A stretch of DNA of 64,000 bases from the NCBI RefSeq assembly GCF_029525555.1, contig NZ_JAPDHZ010000003.1, forward strand, positions 1,116,001 to 1,180,000, given 5' to 3'. A model generated the notes under the pieces. The model searched no databases. It saw only the letters and a program-made list of their open reading frames with translations, and was not told the origin of the DNA. Positions within the stretch are counted from its first letter, which is position 1; each line of letters begins with the position of its first letter. Position numbers and translations under genes: made by a program. Below are positions 57,677 to 64,000 of this stretch, in pieces. Source of the DNA: Cohnella ginsengisoli. GTDB taxonomy: Bacteria > Bacillota > Bacilli > Paenibacillales > Paenibacillaceae.

Positions 57677-58933
57677 CTATATCTCCGTCCCCGTATACAT
57701 GGCGAATATATCGGCAAACGCGTCGGCCGTATTCAGCGCCTCCTGCAAGGTGTTGTTGGCGCCGCCAAATTCGAGCAGCATGCTGTTCGGCGACAGCGAT
57801 TGGTTGTATTCGCCGTCTCCGTGCGCCTTGTCCTTCATCAGCACGCCGCGCGACAATCCCGGATATTTCTTCTCCAGTCGTTCGCTTAGCGCCTCCGCGA
57901 ATTGCTTGTTGGCTTTGTAATCCGCGTTGCCCATGCCGATGACGAACAGCACTCGTGCATACGTCTTGCCGCCGATCGTCACCGTCGTCTGCTTGCGCGG
58001 CACGTCGCCGTCCCTGTGAATATCGAAAAAGTAGCCGAGCGACGCGTTCTCTTTCATCGCCGTCTGCACGATTTTACGAGACTCGGTATACGACTGCGAG
58101 AAGCTCAAGTTTTTTGTAGCGAGCCGCTCCGTAATATCGTCGTCCGCCGTGAAGGCCGAGACGCCTCTTTTCCCAAGCGCGGTTCCCAGCCGTTCGCCCA
58201 CCAGCGTGATGTTGACCTTGGGGTCGTCGATGGACGAGCCTTTGGTCTGCGTCGCGACGTTCTTCCAGGATTCCCGATTATGCGTATGATAAATATAAAC
58301 CTGCCGGCCGCTAACCGACGTCGCCGTCTTCGTCCCGGAATTGCCGGTGCCGCCCGTCGATACGACCCATGCAGCCACATAGGCAGTTCCCTTCGTACCG
58401 CGAGAGATGCGATACCAGTCCCCTACCTTGGCGAGAATGGGATACGTGTCTCCCGGCTGCGCCTTGCCTACGATATCGTCCTCGGTGCTCGGACCTTTGC
58501 GCAAATTCGTAACGTCCGTGATCTTCACGACCGCAGGCTCGTTACTCGTCTTGACGACCGCAGGGATGACTTGCCCCGTCGTTCCTCCGCTCGTCTGCTT
58601 CATATAATCGGCGAATACCCAGCCCGCCTGCTTGTCCGACAGTTGAATTTTCAGCCACTCGCCCTGCTTGTCCAGCACCTCGTAGCTGCCGCTTTTGCCG
58701 ATCATCTGGATGACCGACGCAGTCAGCTTCGGCGACGTCCGTACGTTCAGACGGTCGACGGTACTACTGGCATACGTTTTGCTCGCCTTCACGTCAGCCG
58801 TTTTCACCGCGGCGCCGCTCTTCGACTGGGAGGAAGCCGCCTGTGCAATAGACGGCCCGGTCGTACCGAGCAGCAGACATGCGCTGATTACCGCGCTTCC
58901 GATCGCATAACGCAATAAGTCCGCCCCTTTCAT
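57677..58933 (-). CDS. SpoIIP-like N-acetylmuramoyl-L-alanine amidase with two SH3 domains
   Basis: The start ATG 58933 gives a signal peptide (LLRYAIGSAVISACLLLGTTGPSIAQA) but has no clear ribosome site; a longer frame reaches 59041. Two bacterial SH3 domains follow: STVDRLNVRTSPKLTASVIQMI (about 60-125) and DVTNLRKGPSTEDDIVGKAQPG (about 140-200). The catalytic SpoIIP domain has VYIYHTHNRESW (zinc His), FFDIHRDGDVP and LLEFGGANNTLQEAL. It cuts peptide stems from cell-wall glycan. SpoIIP normally sits next to gpr and lacks SH3 domains, so this is a paralogue. The frame is intact. Confidence 0.82.
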   Translation of the reverse strand: MKGADLLRYAIGSAVISACLLLGTTGPSIAQAASSQSKSGAAVKTADVKASKTYASSTVDRLNVRTSPKLTASVIQMIGKSGSYEVLDKQGEWLKIQLSDKQAGWVFADYMKQTSGGTTGQVIPAVVKTSNEPAVVKITDVTNLRKGPSTEDDIVGKAQPGDTYPILAKVGDWYRISRGTKGTAYVAAWVVSTGGTGNSGTKTATSVSGRQVYIYHTHNRESWKNVATQTKGSSIDDPKVNITLVGERLGTALGKRGVSAFTADDDITERLATKNLSFSQSYTESRKIVQTAMKENASLGYFFDIHRDGDVPRKQTTVTIGGKTYARVLFVIGMGNADYKANKQFAEALSERLEKKYPGLSRGVLMKDKAHGDGEYNQSLSPNSMLLEFGGANNTLQEALNTADAFADIFAMYTGTEI

Positions 58934-59450
58934 TTTAGAAAAATAGGAAGATGACTCATCCGGCTTCTCGACCCACAGGAATTCGACATTAATCTCGCAT
59001 TTCCTGCTTGGATCGCTAAATTCCGTCGCAAATGCGAGCATTGGAAAAAGCGCCTGCGGCTTTTGGATTTGCGCATTGGCGTAGCGGACGGATGGGGAGA
59101 TGCTTGCGGACTCAGGGGCCGTTATTTCGGGGTTGCCGGTCTTTTTTAGCCTCGATCCGGGTTAATAACGTCCCTCCGGTCCGAATCAAGTCCGGTGCCC
59201 TCTCGCAGAAAAAAAGCCAGCCGGAACATCCGGCTGACCTGTCCTAGCGAAAATCAAACGAGTCCGGCATGGCGTAAATGATCAATCGATTAAGAGTGAA
59301 GCGTCATCGATGGGGCTATCGCGTAAAAGTACACGATCGAGAGCCGCACCCGTTCGTCGCTCCGTCTATCGCGCAAAAGCTTTTGCAGGATAGCACTAGC
59401 TGCTGCTGCTGCTTTATCAGCCGCTCCTTATACGACATCTCCCGTTCCAC
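58934..59450. other. Long gap before the SpoIIP-like gene
   Basis: The region is leftward promoter space for the amidase gene and contains a minus-strand terminator CAGCCGGA/TCCGGCTG at 59218-59236 followed by a T7 tail, 215 bp after the esterase stop at 59451. A short run of TGC repeats (TAGCTGCTGCTGCTGC) lies at 59397-59414. I found no supported gene; the open frames lack ribosome sites. Confidence 0.4.
59209..59238 (-). terminator. Terminator of the 59.4-64 kb operon
   Basis: GTCAGCCGGA, loop TGT and TCCGGCTGGC followed by TTTTTTT on the minus strand. Confidence 0.8.
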
Positions 59451-60347
59451 TCAGTTTTGTATATATCCATGCCGCGCCAGAAACGCCTCGATCCGCCCCA
59501 TCGCGCGCAGCACCTCGGTCTCCGCCGCCGTATAGTCGAACAGGATAAATGCATGCCGCCAGCCCGGGTACAGCGCCAGCTCCGCGTCGTTGCCGGCAGA
59601 TCGATAGGCGTCATAAAAGCGGACGGCATCCTCGGGCGCGACGACGTCGTCGGCCAGGCCGTGCAGGATCAGCATTGGCGGTTGTCCGGCCGACACGCGA
59701 TAGAGCGGCGACCATGCCTTGGCTCGCTCATGCCTCTCCATCCAGGCGCGAACAGCGTCGTCCTCGCATCCGGCGACAGGCGGCCGCGCCGGAATCATCT
59801 GCTTCCATTTCCCCGTAAAATCCACGATGCCGTTGCAATCGACGATGAGATCGGCCCTGGCGGAAACCTCGCGATCGGCGTCCGCGCTAGCCTGCTCAGA
59901 GTCGCGGCCATCAACGAGGCCGACCGCAGGGCCGACCGCGAGGCTGGCTGCCAGGTGGCCGCCGGCCGAATCGCCGACGACGGCGATTCGATCCGGGCGA
60001 ATGCCGAACCGGCTGGCGTTCTTACGGATGAAGCGGATCGCCGAACGGCAGTCCGCCATACAATCCTCGAGCGAGGACGCGCGTCCGGCCGTATCCGGCG
60101 TACCCGGGCTCGGCAGCAGCCTGTACGCCACGCTGAAGGATACCGCGCCCCGGTCCGCCATCATCCGGCCGTGCCGCAAGAATTGCTCCGGTGCGCCGCT
60201 ATGCCACCCGCCGCCGTGAATCCATACGACCGCGGAGCGGCCGTCCGCTTCGTGCCAGCCGTCCGGCTTGCAGACCAGCAGCTTAAGGCGCGCGCCGTTC
60301 GTTTCTTTATAGATGACGGTCTCGATCGGCCGTCCGTTATCGCTCAT
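59451..60347 (-). CDS. Alpha/beta hydrolase, HSL-like esterase (Aes type)
   Basis: ATG 60347 follows GAGGAGGGGG. The 298-residue protein shows the hormone-sensitive-lipase-type oxyanion motif VVWIHGGGWHSGAPE, the nucleophile elbow RIAVVGDSAGGHLAASLA (GDSAG), an Asp in LHGLADDVVAPEDAVRF and His in GWRHAFILFD. It is last in the leftward sugar-acid operon, and may deacylate a sugar ester. Cytoplasmic. Confidence 0.85.
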   Translation of the reverse strand: MSDNGRPIETVIYKETNGARLKLLVCKPDGWHEADGRSAVVWIHGGGWHSGAPEQFLRHGRMMADRGAVSFSVAYRLLPSPGTPDTAGRASSLEDCMADCRSAIRFIRKNASRFGIRPDRIAVVGDSAGGHLAASLAVGPAVGLVDGRDSEQASADADREVSARADLIVDCNGIVDFTGKWKQMIPARPPVAGCEDDAVRAWMERHERAKAWSPLYRVSAGQPPMLILHGLADDVVAPEDAVRFYDAYRSAGNDAELALYPGWRHAFILFDYTAAETEVLRAMGRIEAFLARHGYIQN

Positions 60348-60383
60348 CGCTCGCTCTCCCCCTCCTCGCCGCCGGGCTGTGCC

Positions 60384-61459
60384 TTATACCTCTGCCTTTG
60401 GCTCTTCCTCTGCCTCTGCCTCGACCTCGACCTCTAACTCTACCTCATGATCGACGAACAAAATGTTGAAGCGGCTGTACTCGATCGTGAATCGAATATG
60501 CCTGCCCCCCTCCTCGCAGATGCCGTCCGCATAGCAGAAGCCCCCGGGAAAATCGCTGACGGTCCGCTTGTAGCCCCAGGTCCGCATGTCGTCGTCCGAG
60601 ATCCAGACCGCCAGCGGAGTACGCTCCAGCATGCCGTGCCTGCCGTTCGGCGTGTGGATGAGCGCAATTCGGCCGCCCGGCATGGCGATCAGCTTCGGCT
60701 TGTTGGACGGATTGGGGATGTCGGTGCGCTCGGCCGCGCTCCAGACGGCTCCGCCGTCCCGCGACTCGCTTCGCCACAGGCAGCCGGACTCGTTGACGCG
60801 CAGCAGCATGACGAGCGTGCCGTCGGACAGCTCCGCGAGCGTCGGTTCGGGCCAGTTCCACTTGGGCTGACCCTCCCCCCTTGATCGGCGTCCGCGGCCC
60901 TTCGTGCCGGGTGTAGGTCCGGCCGTTGTCCTTGCTGATCAGCACCCCGTTTTCCACATGCGAGATGCGCGCTTCCCATATCTTCAGGCCGCTCTGCGCC
61001 AGACGGTCGTTTTCCTCGGGGGAGATCGGGTAGTGCTGATACGGAATGACGATGTCGCCGTTGCTCAGCCGAATCATCCCGCGCGCGAAGGCGTAGTTCG
61101 GCAGGGCGGGATGGATGCCGATGTCCTCCCACGTATAGCCGTTGTCGCGGCTTTGCATCGTCGTGCACTGCCAGTTGACGAAATGACCGTTGTGCAGCGT
61201 CAAAAAAAGCGTAAAACACGCCGTCCAGCAGCATCAGCTCCGTGGCGTAAACCGCCCGGCCGTCTTCCGGATAGATCGGGAACGGCTCCGACCAGGTCTC
61301 TCCTTTATCTTTGCTATGAAAAACGACGACCCGATTGCCGGGCGCCGGCTCCGTGATGTCGCCGACCTGGCCGACGCAGATCAGCTCGCCGTTCGGACAG
61401 CGCCGAAGGATCGGCTCGCAGCTCAGATGGTCGCGGTGGACGAGACGAATTCGGTTCAT
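60384..61459 (-). CDS. Sialidase-fold (BNR repeat) protein (frame broken twice)
   Basis: ATG 61459 overlaps the aldolase stop as ATGA. Breaks at A7 61202-61208 and C6 60875-60880 are repaired by removing one base each (FYAFFLTLHNGHFVNW; IKGEGQPKWNWPEPTLAEL), giving 357 residues. Asp-box-like segments VVFHSKDKGETWSEPF, QSRDNGYTWEDIG, ISKDNGRTYTRH, RSESRDGGAVWS and ISDDDMRTWGY mark a six-bladed propeller. No signal peptide. Such proteins in catabolic operons may be glycosidases or lactonase-like. The tail VELEVEVEAEAEEEPKAEV is low complexity. Confidence 0.8.
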
Positions 61460-62200
61460 CGTTGCAGCTCCTCTACTTGTTGAGTAATGCCCCGGCATGC
61501 CAGCTTCAGCATATGAAGTTCGCTGCCGATGCAGTAAATGCCCATGCCGTTCGCTTTGGCATGCCGCAGAAAGGCCGGCTCCGACGTGATGATGCCGCCG
61601 ACCTTGCCGTGGCGGCGGGCCGCCGCCGCGACGGCGGCGATCGCGTCCAGGATCGGCGCTGCCTCCCCGAGGCAATCCAGATCGCAGGCCAGATCGTTCG
61701 GTCCCACGATGACGCCGTCAACGCCGTTCAGGCCGACGATCTCCTCGATCGCGTCCAGTCCTGCCTTCGATTCGATCTGCGCGAATACAAGCGTGCGTTC
61801 GTTGGCTTGTCGCATATAATCGCGCAAGGCCGGCGGCGCATAAAAGGTATGGCCGCGGGTCGTCGAGATGCCGCGCCGCCCGACCGGCGCGTACTTGGCA
61901 TGCCGGACGACGGCCGCGATGTCTTCCTTGCTGCCGGTCATCGGCAGCAGCACGCCGTCGGCGCCCATGTCCATGAGCCGGGTAATATCCCTGCGCGCAT
62001 GATCCGCCAGCCGCACCAGTACGGTGATGCCGGCAAGCCGGGCGGTCATGATAAGTCCCGACAGCGCGGCGTGGTCGAAGCCGCCGTGCTCCGTATCGAC
62101 GATAAAAAAAGTCCAGTCCGCCGCTTTTGAACAGCACGGCCATATTGGGCAGCGGAATCTCGCTGAGCATCGTGCCCGCATATATCTCGTTGGGTTTCAA
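61456..62200 (-). CDS. HpcH/HpaI-family aldolase (frame broken at an A7 run)
   Basis: TTG 62200 follows AAGGTG. Removing one base at A7 62104-62110 gives SGGLDFFIVDTEHGGFDHAALSGLI and 247 residues. Family residues are present: DTEHG, metal-binding Glu in FAQIESKAGLDAIEEI, Asp in VIVGPNDLACDL, and Arg in VLVRLADH. These class II aldolases split 2-keto-3-deoxy sugar acids or 4-hydroxy-2-oxo acids into pyruvate and an aldehyde (RhmA/GarL type). With the kinase and propeller protein beside it, a sugar-acid route is likely; the substrate is unknown. Confidence 0.82.
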
Positions 62201-62291
62201 ATCGTTTTCACCTTCTTCATTTGCTCGAACGAATCCGTTCATCAACCCGTTCATCGAAATGTGCATCGATCCGCCCGATCAATCCGTCCGA

Positions 62292-63359
62292 TCAATCCGT
62301 CCGATCGATCAGTTCGATCAGCCCGTCCAGCGCATCGCGATCCGAACGCAGCCGATAGGGCACGTTCAGCCGATCGCAGACCGCGGACACGAGCGCCCCA
62401 TGATGCCTGGCCGCTCCGCCGGTCACGAGCAGCCGCGCTCTGGCGGGCAGCTTGATCATCGCGGACTCGTAGCCGCTTGTCATTTCGTCCGCAAGCCCGG
62501 CCGTGCCGGAGCGGGCCGCCATCTCCCGGCCGCCAAGCAGGCCGGACACGGTGCACAGCGTCCGGCCCCCGAAGTACGGCCGGCTCTCGAACGCGCCTTC
62601 GGCATGCGACTCCGCGACGACGCAAAGCTGGGCCGCCGTCCCCAGATTCAGCAAGTATTCGCGCTCGTCCTGCAGCCCGCTTCCAAGCACCGAAGCCTGG
62701 TGGTCGCCGACCGGGCTGTACACCGCTACATGCCCCCAAAAGCCGATGGGAAGCACCTTCATCGTCGCCTCGGGCAGCTCCAGCTCGGGATAGGGGTTAA
62801 ATTGCGGCGTGCCGTTTTCCTTGTTGTACATCCCGCAAGCTGCCGCATCCGTGATATGCGTCGCATTCGCGCCCGTCAGCCGCCAGGCGATATAAGATCC
62901 CAGCGTGTAAAAGCGCCGCGCCCGCGAAAACAGTTCGGGCTCCAGCAGCTTTATCGCGAACAAGCCGCACAGCGGCGAGTTCGGCTTGACGCTGCTGCCC
63001 GACGACGGCGGCAATCGAACGGGGAGCTGCACCAGGCAGCTCCGTCCGTTCGCGGACAGCGTGCTGCGCCGGTCCTGCCAGGAGATATACGGCGTTAGCA
63101 AGCCGCCGCTGCCGTCGCCGAGCAAATATCCGTGCATTTGCGTGGAGATGTAAAGGCGGTCCACCGTGGCGTCATAACGCTGCAACATGTCCATGACAGG
63201 CCGGACGATATCCTCGGCGCTCACCTCGTGTATAGGCGGACGATTCTCCACGGGCATCGGAAACGGCACCGAAGCAGCCTCGGACTTCAGCCGTTTCTCC
63301 CGGTCGTAGACCGCCCACTTGATCGAAGTGCTTCCGATATCGAGGAGCAGGCTTTTCAT
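62292..63359 (-). CDS. FGGY-like carbohydrate kinase
   Basis: ATG 63359 overlaps the upstream stop as ATGA. The 355-residue protein starts MKSLLLDIGSTSIKWAVYDR (phosphate-1 loop), has THITDAAACGMYNKENG, LNLGTAAQLCVV as phosphate-2 loop and LLVTGGAARHHGALVSAV as adenosine motif. It is shorter than typical FGGY kinases (about 500) and closer to sedoheptulose/rhamnulokinase-like short forms. It should phosphorylate a sugar or keto-sugar before the aldolase step. The 3' end holds three copies of a 13-bp repeat (GATCAATCCGTCC). Confidence 0.8.
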   Translation of the reverse strand: MKSLLLDIGSTSIKWAVYDREKRLKSEAASVPFPMPVENRPPIHEVSAEDIVRPVMDMLQRYDATVDRLYISTQMHGYLLGDGSGGLLTPYISWQDRRSTLSANGRSCLVQLPVRLPPSSGSSVKPNSPLCGLFAIKLLEPELFSRARRFYTLGSYIAWRLTGANATHITDAAACGMYNKENGTPQFNPYPELELPEATMKVLPIGFWGHVAVYSPVGDHQASVLGSGLQDEREYLLNLGTAAQLCVVAESHAEGAFESRPYFGGRTLCTVSGLLGGREMAARSGTAGLADEMTSGYESAMIKLPARARLLVTGGAARHHGALVSAVCDRLNVPYRLRSDRDALDGLIELIDRTD

Positions 63360-64000
63360 ACGATTCGCTCCATCCCGCGCCACAGCTCCTCTCCGGCCTT
63401 CGCATCCGCCCACGGATCGAAATGCGGCGCCATGACCTCGTGCCAGTCGGCCGGCGAATGATTCGTCTTCAGCAGCCCCTGCCGTTTGACCGCGCCCGCG
63501 ACGGCCGGCAGCTCGCGGTAGTTGAACAGAAGCGCGCCGGCGCTGCCGATGACGCAGCTTGCATTAAAGCTGCCGGGCGTCTCCTCCTGACGCTGATAGT
63601 GATAGTAGATGTAGCTCGACGCCAGCGCCGGCTTCAACCGCGCGAGGGTGCCGATCCGTTCCTCCGGCTGATGCCGGACGCCCGAGGCTTCGAGCTCTTC
63701 CGCAAGCCCGTCGTGGAAAATATCGATCATCGGGACCGCCAGCCTGAACGGCGCCTCGTCCGCGCCGCCCGTCCGCTTCCCGGCCGGCGCCGCCGGAGGC
63801 CATTTCTCCAAATACGACTCGTAGCAACGCGGCCAATCCCAGACGGCACCTTCCCCCGCGTCCAAGCGCTCGGCGTACATGCACACGTACGGGCCGCAGG
63901 CGAATACGGATATCTCCCTCAAGCCTTCGCTCTCCCAGCCTTCCCGCAGCGCGGCGGCCTCACGTTCGACTTGCTGACGGAACGCGACCTCCGCTCCCTC
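63356..64000 (-). CDS. Unknown protein of the sugar-acid operon, 5' end outside window
   Basis: The frame is open from the stop at 63356 to the window edge, about 214 residues. The first part reads EVAFRQQVEREAAALREGWE, then LREISVFACGPYVCMYAERLD, with later LAVPMIDIFHDGLAEELEASG, RQEETPGSFNASCVIGSAGALLFNY and HEVMAPHFDPWADAKAGEELW. I recognise no family. It is translationally coupled to the kinase by an ATGA overlap and leads the operon in this window, so it is presumably an enzyme or binding protein of the same pathway. Confidence 0.65.
   Translation of the reverse strand, partial: EGAEVAFRQQVEREAAALREGWESEGLREISVFACGPYVCMYAERLDAGEGAVWDWPRCYESYLEKWPPAAPAGKRTGGADEAPFRLAVPMIDIFHDGLAEELEASGVRHQPEERIGTLARLKPALASSYIYYHYQRQEETPGSFNASCVIGSAGALLFNYRELPAVAGAVKRQGLLKTNHSPADWHEVMAPHFDPWADAKAGEELWRGMERIV

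Noticed and set aside
59032..59535. Rightward small genes in the gap before the esterase
   Set aside because: No ribosome sites, poor composition and overlap with the terminator or esterase end.

Overview
The window looks like chromosome of a GC-rich, endospore-forming member of the Paenibacillaceae (Paenibacillus or Cohnella type). The basis is the gene style: several LplA/LplB/YtcP-type sugar ABC transporters, a YesM/YesN two-component pair, many AraC regulators, a SpoIIP-type amidase, strong GGAGG ribosome binding sites and a very high density of plant-polysaccharide enzymes. I saw no rRNA, tRNA, prophage, insertion sequence or CRISPR array.

Layout. 1-700: end of a DUF3052 gene and a dead methyltransferase. 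703-9993: a leftward pectin, rhamnogalacturonan and xylan side-chain cluster (truncated GDSL-esterase domain, GH43, GH105, esterase, pectinesterase, GH28, GH43) with a divergent AraC regulator. 10190-16340: rightward sensor-type AraC regulator and a three-gene sugar ABC transporter. 16749-19060: GH95. 19.2-23.4 kb: cupin, small membrane proteins, a secreted beta-propeller-like protein, a ketopantoate-reductase-like enzyme and a TetR regulator. 23.5-30.0 kb: GH127 beta-L-arabinofuranosidase with its own ABC transporter and AraC regulator. 30-44 kb: housekeeping and accessory genes (lipoprotein, MFS pump with TetR, nucleotide kinase-like protein, PepF, DoxX, VOC, alpha/beta hydrolases, AraC, haloalkane dehalogenase, DinB, HAD). 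44.2-55.8 kb: FAD oxidoreductase, LplA/YtcP/LplB transporter, a secreted PL8 polysaccharide lyase and a YesM/YesN pair. 55.9-59 kb: SDR with TetR, then a SpoIIP-like amidase. 59.4-64 kb: a leftward catabolic operon (unknown protein, FGGY-like kinase, HpcH/HpaI aldolase, BNR/sialidase-fold protein, esterase).

Functional logic. The window holds at least four glycan-utilisation units. The pectin cluster enzymes have no signal peptides, so they probably act inside the cell on imported oligosaccharides. The PL8 lyase is secreted and would feed the neighbouring LplABC-type transporter under YesM/YesN control. Several transporter and hydrolase promoters carry cre-like sequences, which fits catabolite repression.

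Two window-wide patterns stand out. First, three arrays of about 51-bp direct repeats with unrelated sequences (16384-16634, 36334-36530, 40790-41700) each sit between convergently transcribed genes. Second, about 20 genes are broken by a single-base change in a homopolymer run. Almost every case is one extra base, and removing it restores a full-length family-typical protein. This is far more likely a sequencing artefact than real gene decay. For these genes I give the full restored extent and note where the frame breaks.
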